DNA of 64,000 bases from Pyrus communis (taxonomy: Eukaryota; Streptophyta; Magnoliopsida; Rosales; Rosaceae): contig NC_084803.1 of assembly GCF_963583255.1 (NCBI RefSeq), forward strand, positions 1,024,373 through 1,088,372, given 5' to 3'. Under the pieces are notes generated by a model. The model was not told where the DNA came from. It searched no databases and worked only from the letters and a program-made list of their open reading frames with translations. This document shows positions 13,108 to 25,952 of this stretch, piece by piece (the first letter of the stretch is position 1; the number at the start of each line of letters is the position of its first letter). The position numbers and the translations under genes were made by a program.

Positions 13108-15024
13108 ATGGGCGTCGAGAAGAGAGAGAGAGATTCGACGGACGAGGAGCGCGAGAACAGTAGCAGCAGCACCCGGAACTTGGACACAGGGAGGGCGGAG
13201 GCTCCGGTGTGGCTGATGAAGTGCCCGGTGGTCGTCGCCAAGTCGTGGAGCTCCCACAACCCCTCCGATCCCCACCCGATCGCCAAAGTCGTCCTCTCCT
13301 TCGATCCCCTACGCGCCGACGACCCCACTGCCATGGAGGTTCTTATTGCTTTCTATCAATTCGATCGCTTTTCTTCATACACTTGTGTGCACTTTCGGAC
13401 TTCTTGATAATTAAATTTGTGAATTAGGGCTAGTATTTTTGAAGGGTTTAAGCGCCAGTATGGTAATTTCGGTTTCCTTGTAGCTTAATTGAGCTTATTC
13501 CTACTTATTTATAGAAAAACCCTAATTGATGTTGTGCTCTGCCACTGATTGATTGGGAGTTTTGTACCTGACATGGGTTTGCGAATGCTCAATTTGCATT
13601 CTGCATTGGTTGATTATGATTCTTGATTTTGCAATCAGTTCAAGATGGAGATGCCTGACTCTGCTGCTGCCAATTTGCCGAAAAGTTATTCATTGAATAT
13701 GTTTAAAGACTTTGTTCCCATGTGCGTTTTCTCCGAAACAAATCAAGGTGAGCTTTAGAAATTCAATTTGCTGACACTCGTTGTATTCGTAGATTTTATT
13801 TCGTAAATATCTAATAGAGTTGAGATTCTTCTTTTTGTTTAATGCACATTTAAACTAATGTCTCAACTGTTTTTAAGTTTTCTTCACTTTCAGGATGGTA
13901 TTTAGGGTTTAGACGACTACGAAGCCAGCTTTATGCTGGGCTTAGACTACTGCATATCAGAAAAATGGAGAAAATTGAGTCTTGGCGTGTAGAAATTGAT
14001 TGGTTCTAATACATGTGATGCATCTATGTTATAGATAATATGCAGGGTGACCTGCAGAAACTTGTTCATTAATAAGCATAGCTCTATGGATGGCCAATTT
14101 GTTCATCAAGTCATATGTTATACGTTCTGCTTTTGCATTCCTGGTTACCATTTTACTACCCTTTCTCTCTTCCGCTGTAGAACGTTTAGTTTTGAGGTCT
14201 TTACAAATAATCAAAAGCTTTTGCGGTCACTGTAGGCAAAGTTTCTGTGGAAGGTAAAGTGGATCACAAGTTTGATATGAAGCCCCACGGTACTAACATC
14301 GAGGAGTATGGGAAGCTGTGTCGTGAAAGGACAAACAAGTCCATGATCAAGAATAGACAAATACAGGTATCCATTTTCTTCCATATGTTTCTGATATAGC
14401 AGTTCCCATGGTATATGAATCACAGATTTTGATCATCTCGTTGCTTTAATTTATTCCAAAGATGATCGATAATGACCGAGGAGTACTTATGAGGCCCATG
14501 CCTGGGATGATTGGCTTGGTTTCATCCACTTCAAAGGTATCAGTTTCCTTCCTATTCATTCTTTTGAACAAACTTATACCAAAAGAGGGAATAACTTTTT
14601 TGAATTATCTATTTTAGGATAAGAAGAAAACTGCACCGGTTAAACAATCAGACATGAAAAGAACTAGAAGAGATCGTGGGGAGCTGGAGGATATAGTGTT
14701 CAAGTTATTTGAACAAAAACAACCAAACTGGACCTTGAAGCAGCTGGTGCAAGAAACCAATCAACCTGCGGTTCGTATTTCAGTCATTTTGCTTATGCTT
14801 AAGCTAAACTCCAAATTTTCAACAACTGTGGAATTAGTTTGATAAATGCTACAAATAAGGGTTTAACCGAGTAATGCTACAATTTTGTTTTGTTTCTTCA
14901 TCGGCAGCAATTCTTGAAAGAGATACTGAATGAGCTGTGTGTGTACAACAAAAGGGGAACCAACCAGGGTACTTATGAGCTTAAGCCGGAATACAAGAAA
15001 TCTGTCGAGGATACTGAAGAATAA
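13108..15024 (+). CDS. Transcription initiation factor IIF, beta subunit (TFIIF-beta/RAP30)
   Basis: Pairs with TFIIF-alpha, binds RNA polymerase II and brings it to the promoter (nucleus). Six exons: 13108-13338, 13639-13747, 14236-14366, 14462-14536, 14618-14770, 14908-15024. All borders are GT-AG and in phase, giving 271 residues, the usual plant length. The N-terminal half holds the dimerisation region (APVWLMKCPVVVAKSW, then HPIAKVVLSFDP). The linker contains KPHGTNIEEYGKLCRERTNK. The C-terminal third is the RAP30 winged-helix DNA-binding domain (RRDRGELEDIVFKLFEQK through WTLKQLVQETNQPAQFLKE to GTYELKPEYK). The start is the first ATG of the open frame, just after the probable leader. 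No lesion is seen. Confidence 0.95.
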
Positions 15025-17333
15025 GCTTTTCACTCCGCCTAATCGAGCATCATCCATTGTTCTTTCGAAAACAGGAAGTCGAAAATGAATTAGCTAGAAG
15101 AATAGGCAGCTGGTTGTGTGGGGTAGCAGAGTAACAACATCAAGGAGGACTTTAACCCACGAAAGATGGAGGCGATGATCTAATTTTCTTCGTACTTTCT
15201 TTTTCCCAGATGAAATGTGCAATTTTAATTCGATTGATCTGACGAGAGAGAGAAATGCTTCGATAAGCAAATGAACTTATGGAGCAAAGCATGTATAATT
15301 CTGTATCAGCTTGTACAAAAATACTTTCACTACAGTTTTAAGCGGAATAGTTTCATCAGTTTTGATACTTTGCTGTACAAGTGAACCACGGATACATTGT
15401 TTTAGAGAATGATGCACTTCAATGCCTTATTCCCGCTAAACCGAATCCGTCCTGTGTGTCATTGTCTTTGGGCCTCAGATTTTGGCCCAAACTTTGATTC
15501 ACTATTCTCCCGATGATAAGTCGGACTACTTAAGGGCCCAACCATCCAATCGATAGTGATGTGGGCTATACCTATACGTACATGCAAACTGGGCCACGGA
15601 AGGCCCAATCATCCCCATTGCGATTGGCCGAGAGAGACTCTCATCAGAACGGAGATGTGATCATGTGAAGTTGTCATTCTCTATCACGCGTGTCATGTGT
15701 TTTAATCAAGGCAAATGAACACTTTGCATGTCTTTGACACCTTTTTCAAAATATGTATAATGAACTTGCATGAAGATGGTATACGAAAACCCAACTGGTT
15801 GAAATTTTTTTAGTAGCGGCCGCCACTAGACCAACATGTAGAATATTATGGGTATGTATATTTTAATTTTCTCGAAAATCATCATTGCCAGCATTATTTC
15901 TATGCAAAAATGCATAGATATTATTATTCGTGCCAAATAAAACAAATTATTAGAATCTTGTCACATTTGCAGATACATCGCGCATGTCAATTTCTTAATT
16001 AATGCCGAATTGTTTAGTGCCGTTACGTAACCAGCTAAATTGTTTAGTGCAGTTCCGTAACCATTTTGTTTTTACCCTTTTCAAAATACCGTAACCATTT
16101 TGTTTTTACGTTTTTCAAAAACTCACAAAAGTATTCAAATTTGATTTTCAGTTTAATAATAAAAAAATAATTACCGAATAAATTTTCAATTTTTCAAACA
16201 TTTTTTTTTTGAAATGAAATGTTATCAAATATATCCATATGGTGTGCTGAAACAAACCCAAATCAATTAATTTTTTTAATCGAACCCAAATCAGTTATTA
16301 ATTTCCTGGATTGTGGCGTAATTAGACTAGTGACTACGGGAGTCTAACAACTCGGAGTTTCAAGGCAATAGATGTCCACTGAGCTCAGTGTGTGAGTGGA
16401 TCGATGTTTCAATAAAAATGCATGAAGTACATGATGCCTAGCTAAAACAAGGCCGATCACGATCGAGGCAGGCCTTGTCACTTGTCAAGCACCAAAGGCC
16501 ACTGATTGTTTCAAAGTGTATATGATAGGATGGATAGAATCGCGCAACTAGGAATCTTTTTTGTCAGCTTTGGAATATTTTGCAAAATATTCCAATACTA
16601 TCTTCTCAAAGAACATGATCGATCATGAGGGAGAGCAAAGGTTAGTAGGTATCAACTTGTTCATGCAAATGCGGTAGTGCATGGTGGGTTAGGGTTTGGG
16701 ACCCTTCTTTTTTCACGTTAATGGTGCGATTGGAAACCAAGGGTAATGGGAACTGTGTCACTCCCTTGAACGCGGATGCCAAAAATGGCAAACAAATTAA
16801 TGGGGAGAGAGAGAGGGAGAGAGAGAGAGAGAGATGGTTTATTTTCAATGGGGGATGGTAGGAGTGGTCTGCCACTGTATGTTATTTGTTCTGGTTTGGG
16901 GGATCAAAACAACTACTTCTACTACGTGCATTACTTGCTTAGGCTTTTATGCTCAAGTTAAATCTCATGGTTATTAGCCTATCACAACCCTAGAAGCTGA
17001 GAAACTTGTAGAATTATCAGAGAGACGGGTCAAATGTCTACTTCCAACAACACTGATGTTGTCCCCAACTTGATAATTATCATTTGCATAATTCGTCAGG
17101 TATGAGGTTTTATCACAAAAGGCCTCGGTGTTAGTTGGAGCGGGGTTAAAATTTTTAAACTCTTTTTTTCTCATTGATACGGTTGATATGGGACATTTCA
17201 ACAAAACTGACATCAGAATTGACAGATTATAGGATGGTAATACCAAACCCTTCAATAGGAGTGAACCATATTTGCATGTGGAATTTGGTGATGTTCTTCT
17301 TCAATTTTTCTTGCCGATGCACATTTGACCGTT

Positions 17334-17770
17334 AAAGATGAGATTGACATAACTCCTCACTTTAGTTCCTGAGATTTGAAATATATAGAAGTGGTATCTG
17401 AGTTTGTCTACCAAAATGGTCATTGAGATTGATATAACTCCTCACTTTAGTCTCTAACATTTGAAATTGATAGAAGTGGTCTCTGAGTTTGTCCACCATC
17501 AATCATTTTGATAATTCCGTGAAAAATATCCATAAAGTAAGAATGAAATGACAAAAATACCCTCAATTTTTGTGAAATCATTTTGGCGCATTGTTTATTA
17601 AATTGAGGGTATTTTTTTCATTTTGGTCCTTATGTAACAGAGATTTTTCACGGAATGACCAACATTATTGATGGTGGACAAACTTAGAGACCACTTCTAT
17701 TGATTTCAAATATCAGTGACCAAAGTGAGAAGTTTTGTTAATCTTAAGGACCATTTTAAGGCAAAAAGCC
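17334..17770. mobile_element. foldback element with ~145-bp inverted arms
   Basis: The left arm (about 17412-17575) and right arm (about 17590-17756) are inverted near-copies. Both carry TAGAAGTGGTCTCT, GTTTGTCCACCATCAAT, TTCCGTGAAAAAT and TACCCTCAATTT when read from their ends. The spacer between them is very short. An extra partial copy of the outer left arm precedes it (17334-17411). No transposase. Probably Mutator-like or foldback class. Confidence 0.65.
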
Positions 17771-20337
17771 TTTAGTTTAAGTTGTTGAATCAAGTCCAAC
17801 GTTCAAATCTGTATCAGCACACAGTGCCATCAGGTACTGCATGTCATCTATTATAGGACGTGTTTCATGTTGTATATGGGTATGAAAGAAAAAGATCAGA
17901 AAAAATATATGTAAAACAAATGAAGCCGACACTTGAATTCAAACAAATTAATTAGAGAAGTGTGCTCTTTTATCTACACCAAATTTCGAATCCCCTTGAG
18001 TCCTTGACATCACAAATGAGGGTTATCTACTATGCTAAAGCTAAAGAGAGCCAATTACTTAAATACATATGCCCTAATCGAAACTTATAGTCAAAAGAAG
18101 AAAACTAATTGACTTTGATGGGTACCTTAATCTTTGAAAATCAACATGAGCCTATCCAATAATCATGCAGTTTCCTTTAAGAAAAGCAAGTGATGCGATA
18201 TATGCAGATATGCACTCAAAATATCCGTCCTAGCTTAGCCCTTTTACAATGTTTACACTGTGTTCGGCGGTGGGTGGAATCACTTTTGTGCCAAAAGATC
18301 CAAACAAAAGCAATAAAGAGTTGCTAGCGGGTTTTATCTGGTAGCTAGGAGTTTAGTTGAGCGGCGTTCATATATATAATATCAGTGTGACAATTTAGAT
18401 GGCAAACATTTGTTCGTGCACATTTTTAAACTAACAAGTTTGAGACAATAGCATAAGACTTAAAGAGAAAGAACAAGAAACGTCCAACCATGATAGGGGT
18501 AGGCCACATTACCTAATGACTATGACCCAAAGGCTATAAGATTGGTTTAACCCAATCAGTTTTTCATTTATTTTAGATATTGGTTAGTAGAGCACTTTTA
18601 AATAGCCATCATACACTTTAATCGATGATTGTTTAATTTGGAAGACAAATTACAACGCTCTTATTTTATCTCTAAAACTTGTTGACTTTCAGAGGTTGGA
18701 GGGCGATCTTGACCTCAATCTAGGGGTTAAAATATTTTGCATGTGCATGTAAATAATTGGGCTACATCTTATATTGCTAATTAGTTTTACAATGAAACTT
18801 CAATTTCTTTGTGATATCAAAATAGGTTACCCATGTGCATGTTGAGCTTAATGACCTATCTACTCCCGCGTCGCTTATGGATTGTCCTCATGTTAGGCTA
18901 AAATAAGTTGAGAGTGTGAGCTTGCTAACACTGAGTGTGACTTAACATTCTGATGGGTGTAGCTTTGTCCATGCTTATCAACTAGAGGGAAACATACAAA
19001 CTGGTGCAAAAATAAAGAAGACATTAATGGTGATATTGTCTCGAAATTGCTAAACATTTGTGTTCAATTGTGTAAAGGCACGAGTAAGACGACTCCTGTG
19101 CATTCAACCAGTTGATTATTGCTGCCTCCCAAGTTTTCTAATCATGGGTTTTTCCTTGATTTATGCGAATGTGCTAATTAACGTTAACCATCATTAGTAG
19201 TAGTAATTATGTGTGTTAATTCAAATCTTCTTCGGTGCATTCATATGGATATAGTTGTTTAGGAGAGTTATTTTAGTGTGCCTGGAACACTAGCACATAT
19301 ACTATTTGTTATTATACAAATGGAGAGACATTTGAAAAAAAAAAAAAAAAAAACTTTATTCCAATTGTCTAATAACATATGACATATCATCCCGTATTCC
19401 AGACACATTAAAAAAATCTCTCGTTTCTAGAAGGTGAACGATATACAGGCCACCCTAGCTGTCAACATGCCACGTATTCTAAATGCACATGTAATGTTGA
19501 TGTCACCATGTGTGCAAATTCATAAAGTGTATGCTAAAACCTAAAAGTCGAATTAATCATATGTTATTAGCTTAGTTATATACAGAAAATAAATTCAGAA
19601 AGCTTCCCTACCCAAAAGTAAAAGATACTAAACACACAGCCTTAGCGGCAAAAATGATAAAACGAAAGTCCACTACAGTTATCTACTACTTGGCCACCCA
19701 AAAATTTCGGGATCTCTCTTTTTTATGTGCAACATCCAAAACAGAACGTGCGGTTCTCACTTTTCCTTATTTTGTATTCCAAACATTTACCAAAATAAAA
19801 TAAAACAAAAGTCACGTACATAAATTATTGTATACAAGCTCAGGCAAATGGTAATGACATATGCTAGCGGGTAGGGTTTGGCTATGGAACGAGATGCTTT
19901 TGGTTTTAAGAGCCTCCTAATTTTATTGTAGATTTTTTAGGATAGGATGTTGGGTCTATAATAATTCTTTGAGGTTGGACTAAAACGAAATCAATGATAA
20001 AATATTAACGAGGTCACAATTTGTAAAAAATGTTCTTTTTGTATATACAACGAGTGTATGTTTCAAATTATAATTTACAGTATAAGAAATGACTCATTGG
20101 AAGAAAAAAAAAATCCAAATTTTCCTCATTATATATTACATGTATTTTTATGTACAAGGTCATATATAATGCAAGTTCGTAATTTATAATATTGTTAATC
20201 CTATTCCCTACACCGCTTAGAGAAAAATTCTATATAGAAGACCTTGGATACTATCCGCCGTAGAGGTATCACACCTTTATTCACACTGGGGAAGTAATTA
20301 AGGATATTCTTGATGTGATGATGATTTCAAGTTGTAT

Positions 20338-20487
20338 TGGCCATCTCCAACCGAAGGGTTCAAAGGGTTAGAAGACCGAAAATAGCCCGAAAACCGTCTC
20401 CAACTGAGGGTTAGGTCAGAGGGCTTGTGGGCCCACGAAATCTAAAAGGGCCAAACGGCCAATGGGTTGGCTACATGAGTTGTATTA
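20338..20487. mobile_element. truncated tandem copy of the GGCCATCTCCAA MITE
   Basis: Carries the left end and the first ~100 bp of the element that follows (GGCCATCTCCAACCGAAGGG, then GTCTCCAACTGAGGGTTAGG) and then stops. The flank GTTGTATT is repeated before both copies. Confidence 0.6.
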
Positions 20488-21139
20488 GGCCATCTCCAAT
20501 CGAAGGGTCTAGAGGGCCAGAGGGCCGAAAATAGCTCGAAAGCCGTCTCCAACCGAGGGTTAGGCCAGAGGGCTCGTGGGCCCCACGGAATCTGAAAGGG
20601 CCAAAGGGCTGCCTGCATGCAGCTAGCCAGCCCGAGGCTGGCCAGAAATTCAAAAAATCATGTCGGATATAACCGACAGGAATGCTTAAACAAAAATTTG
20701 AATCCAACGGCTAGTCAGCTAGCTGTTGGATTAAAAAATTTTTGGTTTTTTGGGCCCTTTTTTTTTTTTTTTTTTGTAAATTCTTAAAAATTCTATTTTT
20801 TTTCCCCTATAAATTCCTAAACCTTTCATTAAATTTAAATTCTAATTTTTTTTTTTTGTTTTTTGGGCCAGTTACCATTGTAATTTTTAAATTTAAGTTG
20901 TTGGATTTGAATTTAAGTTGTTGTAGCTTTTAAATTTAAATAATAAATTATGTTTGGCCCTATGGCCTTTTGGTCCTCAGTTGGAGACCGTTTTTTGTGA
21001 CAGGGCTAAAATGAGCCCCATGGCCCTCGGTTGGAGACGGAGGCAAATATGGCCCTATTTTGTTCATTAAAATATTAATATTTTAGAGGGCCATAGGGCT
21101 AAAATGAGCCATCTGGCCAGCCCTCGGTTGGAGATGACC
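20488..21139. mobile_element. 652-bp PIF/Harbinger-like MITE with TTA duplication
   Basis: Ends are GGCCATCTCCAATCGAAGGG (left) and CCCTCGGTTGGAGATGACC (right), which are inverted repeats. TTA flanks both sides (20485-20487 and 21140-21142). The interior repeats the motif GTCTCCAACCGAGGG several times in both orientations and has no coding capacity. Confidence 0.7.
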
Positions 21140-21273
21140 TTATGTACCTTGCCCGCAAGGTTTCAAAAGAATATATTGTTTATTTACCTTGTCTACCTTC
21201 AAAGACGGATCCATACATGGACCTGAGTGATCCCGGAACCACTCGAAAGTCCTGCGCTTGTAAGGACTTCTAA

Positions 21274-21534
21274 GGCCATCTCCAACCAAATGTTGGCCAG
21301 AGGGTTTGTTTTAGCCCTCTGGCCATCCAAGAAATTAATATTTTAATGAATAGTACATGGTCATATTTCTTACCATCTCCAACTGAGTGTCATAGGGCTA
21401 GTTTTAGCCATATCACTAAAAACCATCTCCAACCGAGGGCCAAACATAACAACTTAAATTTAACAACTACAACTAAAATTTTAAAAAATACAACTTATAT
21501 ATTTCAAGTCAAATGTGAGAGGTTTTATTTAGAG

Positions 21535-21569
<35 letters not shown>

Positions 21570-22040
21570 AAGTCAGTGGGAGAGGAAGTAGGGAAAAAAA
21601 AGAAGAAGTGGGAGTCCCACATCGGCTGTGGGAAAGGGAGTGTAAAAAAAGAAGAAGAAGGAAGCGGGTGGGAGTCCCATATCGGCAGTGGGAGGAACAT
21701 GACCAAGCGCCAAAAACACCCAAACCTTTAGTTAAACATACTTTGTGGGTCTATAATTAAATATTTTTTAAAACATTTTGGTCCAAAACCTTTAGTTAAA
21801 CATTTCTGTAAAAGGAATAAAAAAATAAAAAATAATGGCTAACTGACGTCGGCAAGTAGCCTTTGGATATTCGAATTTCAGCTTGGCCCAGGGCCGACTG
21901 GCTGGCTGGTTTGGGCCAGCTGGTTGGCCCTATGACCCCTTTTTGTCCAGTGGGGCCCACGAGTCCTCTGGCTTGGCCCTTGGTTGGAGATCGTTTTCGG
22001 GCTATTTTTGGCCCTCTGGACCCTTTGGTTGGAGATAGCC
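21274..22040. mobile_element. second full-length GGCCATCTCCAA-family MITE
   Basis: The left end GGCCATCTCCAACC follows TAA. The right end CCCTTTGGTTGGAGATAGCC is its inverted repeat. The right half is roughly the inverted counterpart of the left part of the 20.5-kb element. A long A-run (21539-21567) and two AGTCCCACATCGG-like boxes lie inside, suggesting a secondary insertion. Confidence 0.6.
21608..21695 (+). repeat. duplicated GTGGGAGTCCCA[C/T]ATCGGC box
   Basis: Two copies 60 bp apart, one with GTCCCACATCG near 21614 and one with GTCCCATATCG near 21674. The core resembles the plant snRNA upstream element RTCCCACATCG, which also appears at some LTR ends. No snRNA body was recognised downstream. 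Confidence 0.4.
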
Positions 22041-22614
22041 GAAGGACCACTCAAAGGTTTGGGTAAGTGGTGGAAGAGAAAAGATCACCATAGCTATGTA
22101 AATGTTTTGCAACAAAAGTTTTGAAACTAGAAGAACTATCTAATTTCAAAAGAAGAGGAACACAAAGAAGACCACTATGACTCTGCTATTCTTGAACCTT
22201 GGTTCTAACGATTAAGAAAGACTATCTCCATTTCTCACGTGAGCAACTTCCCATTTTTCTTTTTCTTTTTTAATTATTGTCCAATCAGGTAAGCTACCTT
22301 ATTAATATCCTAATTACACAAAACAAAAACAATGTACTAATTTACCTAACAAGTATGTATAACAGAAAGAAAAACTCAATGGTCGTGAAGATTTTAATAT
22401 CATAGGATCGATTAAAACACTCTTTGGATGAGGGTCCACCATTGGTCGAGATCGATAAGAAAGGCAAGAAAAAGTGTACGCCACTTTGATAGATGATCGA
22501 TCAGGATCATCAGTATATTTTTCAAAAAGAAAAAAGTAGCAGCCAACAGGAAGAATCCATCTTTTCGGGCGTTTATTTTGGAATAAACCTCAAGAAAATT
22601 AAATTTTTAGACGG

Positions 22615-22790
22615 AACAATAGCAGAGCAGTTGTTATTTGGTGGTATTTCTCTCCACTTAAAAATGAGAGGTCTTAAGTTCAAATCTCATAGATGACAAA
22701 TTCGATACCAAATTAAGCTATCTATTGTAAGGTTTTACCGAACTCTTCCTTATTTCGATATAAAAATATCGATGTACTCAAAAAATAAAA
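22615..22790 (+). repeat. SINE-like fragment
   Basis: GAGGTCTTAAGTTCAAATCTC near 22670 looks like a tRNA-type box B region. It is followed by conserved-looking CGATACCAAATTAAGC and TTCCTTATTTCGATATAAA and ends in an A-rich tail. Tentative. Confidence 0.3.
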
Positions 22791-24705
22791 AAAATAGCAA
22801 AGTAGTTTTCCTGTAAATTTTAAAGAGGACAGATATCTTCTTGAATTAAATCTGAAAGAAAGGTCTGCAAACCAATTAATGACTCGAAGTCAACAAAGAA
22901 GGTAACTTGGCCAATATAATGCTTCCATCTAGGTGGATATGCGAGCGATTAGAGTTAATATTGTCTTTTCTTTTAGTTTTAGACGTTCAAATTTAATCTT
23001 GGATGCCATTTTTAAAGTTTGGAACTTTTTCGTTAAATATTAGGTAACATCTCTTAATTAACGATCAAATTAGAATTAAAGCGTCTTTAATTTGTTTTTA
23101 TAAGATGTTTGATGATCCATTGATCCTCCTCCTAAGGAAACCTAATGAAGTGTTTCCACTAAGTGAGACTAAATATATTCTCCCACTGGTTACTGGCCAC
23201 TCAGAAAAATAAAGTTTGCTCGATCGATTGTGCAGGTTGTGTTTCGATATCGTGATATGAATCCTCTTCACTTTAATTGACATGCTGCCTCCCCTCGATT
23301 GAGACCGCCATCATACTATACTTGAAAAAGAACCAATGGCTTGCCCAGGAACAATATATTTATTAATTTTAATTAATTAGGGTTTTTTTTATCGTTAAAA
23401 GGTGTTTCTATCTGACAGCAAGGAAGGGGGCTTTGTAATAAGTATTGTTTATTGTAAAAGCTAGGGTTTTGGAATAGAAGGACGGGGTGGTCTGACCCGG
23501 CCTGCATGAACCGGTCGGACACCACCCTGACCAAGCCAGTTGTGATGTTAATTGCATTTGCTCTATTCCATTCTCTTTTTCAGTTGCATAAGTACATGAG
23601 TGACAGCTACAATTAGATTTTCTTTGCACGAGAGAATCTTCCAATGCAGTGTTTGGTCGACTCACCATCTCCATCTTTGACTAGTTAAAAGATTGATCAC
23701 TATAGTTGATTTCCACACCAATATATGTTTTATATTCTGATTCTCATATATACATTTCTGCATCAAAATTTACGTACTATTGAAAAAAAAATTTGTAAAC
23801 GGTAATATATTTTTCCTTTACAATAAATTCTTTTTTGAATGAGTACTATATTTATTAGAAGCAAGAATGTATAAATTACTGAATAATAATTGCATTTTAT
23901 TTTTTTGATGAACTCATTCTTCTACTTGCAGATAACATATTTTCATTTTAGAAATTTCATAATCATAACCGTCCAATTTCTTAAGCTTCATTTAAAATTA
24001 TCCTATAAAAAATCATTCGAATCAAATATTGTTTAATAAGTCAAGTGCATCAAACAAATCAGCACTATAGGTATAAAGTAACATATTAATGATAAACCAG
24101 TTCATTTGTTCTATACATCTTAAAGACCAAACAATATCTAATTCGAATGATCTTTTTATAAGAATGGCCTTCAAATGAAAAAAAAAAAAAAAATTGAACT
24201 GTTCCGGTTATGAAGGTTTCGCAGTGAAAATATGTTATTTACAAGCGGAGGAATGAGCCCATCCTCCCATGAGGGGAATGTAAGTATTATACTAAATTAC
24301 ATTTTGATTGAGTACTATATTCATTTGGAGCAAGAATAGAGAACTAGAGCTTTGGTTTCTGAACTTGTCACAACATAGGAGCAATGTTTATTTTGGTAAC
24401 TCTGTTGGAATTTTCATCTTTTATTTTTTTTTCTTCTTTAAATCCTGTATTAATTTGAACAAGAGTTCTAACGGAATTGTCCGAAAGAACTATTGCTTCA
24501 CGTTATGACAAGTTTACTAAAGCTCTAATAAATATAGAGTAAAAAATAATTCATACAAGGAGGTATTAGCATGTCTAGAAATGCCTACTTCTAAAAGAAT
24601 GAGTCCAAGTATTCTTCCCATTTCAAAACCATATGAGTGCACATGTACAGGTACAATACAAGAAATGATGAGAATTGTACAGGAGGAAAGTGGGATACTT
24701 CAAAT

Positions 24706-24833
24706 AGGGGTGTGCTATCCACACACCATTTATTAATTTATGTTCATTGATTTTCTTTAATTCATTCGATCCGATGATCGAAAACTAAAAAAGTGTGGAA
24801 GAGTAAAAAACGGTTTGTGTACATCACACCCCT
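24706..24833. mobile_element. 128-bp hAT-like MITE
   Basis: Ends AGGGGTGTGCTATCCACACA and, inverted, AGGGGTGTGATGTACACAAA. TTCAAAT flanks both sides (24699-24705 and 24834-24840), a 7-8 bp target duplication as made by hAT elements. The interior carries TTCATTCGATCCGATGATCG. No coding capacity. Confidence 0.6.
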
Positions 24834-25822
24834 TTCAAATATTTGATTAAGGGACGGTGGGGAATGGTAAAGGTGGTGGTGGTGGTGGTGGGGTGCTAGG
24901 GTTTCATGGGGGATGAGAATGCATGGTATGGGGTGGTTTTGGGTTTCCCACATCCCCTCGTGCGCGCTATCCATCATGGATCATGCAATTGGATGACGGC
25001 TTCCCCTTAATTATCATCATCAATAGCGTGCTGCCAAAATAGAGAATCTGTTTAGGGCAATTACATTTTTTTACCTTTTAAGATAATTTTTTGAATTAGG
25101 CATATGGTTTTTCTTGTGTAAATTTACTTGGATATATTTTCATGGTGATTTGAATTAGGTATATATTTTTTTTTTGGTAATTTAGTTGGGTATATTTTTT
25201 ATGGTAATTTGATTTAGGCATATTTCTTTTTTGGTAATTTGAATTAGGTATATTTCATTTTTGGTAATTTGAATTTGGCTATCCATGCACAAAATAAAAT
25301 GTACCAAGAATAATATACCTACCAATTTGTTGGCGTGAGTCGTAATTAAACGTAAATAACCTCTGTTTGTTATTTACCTAATCTGCATATAGGTACATTC
25401 ATAATAATGCACACTAATTATTGACTAAGAATGAAGTAATGTTATACTTATCATCTATTTGTGCCATCATTTGCATTATCTCTCTAATAGAGATAAGATC
25501 TATCAATGCATATAAATCTTATTTCTATTAAAAAACTAATAAAAATAGATAGTAAAAGTATCATTTTTGTTAAGAATGACATAATTCTAATTAAGTTTCA
25601 TTCCATTTTTCCATGGCAGTGGTAGTGCGATCCATTGGAGGGTTGTCTTGTCAGCCAAGGATAGCGGAATATAAGTGAGTGAATGTGGGAGACAGCCAAA
25701 AACATTTGAAGGTTAGCAACAGTTGACAAAACATCTTTTTAGGCCCCCCTGGGAACCACACGGGACCCACATCCCTCTCCTCACTCTATCTCTCTTGACT
25801 CTGTTGACTCCCCACTTCCTCT

Positions 25823-25832
25823 CTATATTTAT
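25823..25832 (+). promoter_or_regulatory. probable TATA box of the WAT1-like gene
   Basis: CTATATTTAT lies about 125 bp upstream of the start codon, followed by a CT-rich leader (TTCTCTTCTTCTTCC). Position and context fit a plant core promoter; not proven. Confidence 0.4.
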
Positions 25833-25952
25833 CTCTCTAATTCCATCCCTAACTCTCCACCTCCACTTCTCTTCTTCTTCCTCTTTCTTCTCTTACGTTG
25901 TTAATCTATCATTTTCCAGCTTAATCAGCTAGATTAATTAGGTGATTGACCA

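Larger units (their letters stand above)
15025..25952. other. 11-kb gene-free, transposon-rich intergenic region
   Basis: No convincing protein-coding or RNA gene. Short ORFs (16642-16961, 16974-17255, 22493-22696, 23408-23674, 24308-24508) have no recognisable domain and fall in AT-rich or repeat sequence. The region holds the foldback at 17.3-17.8 kb, three GGCCATCTCCAA MITE copies at 20.3-22.0 kb, a SINE-like piece at 22.6 kb and a hAT-like MITE at 24.7 kb. There is also a GA microsatellite at 16803-16833. Confidence 0.6.

Noticed and set aside
23408..23674. 88-codon minus-strand ORF with several Cys residues
   Set aside because: No recognisable Cys-peptide signature or signal peptide; the region is otherwise AT-rich non-coding.
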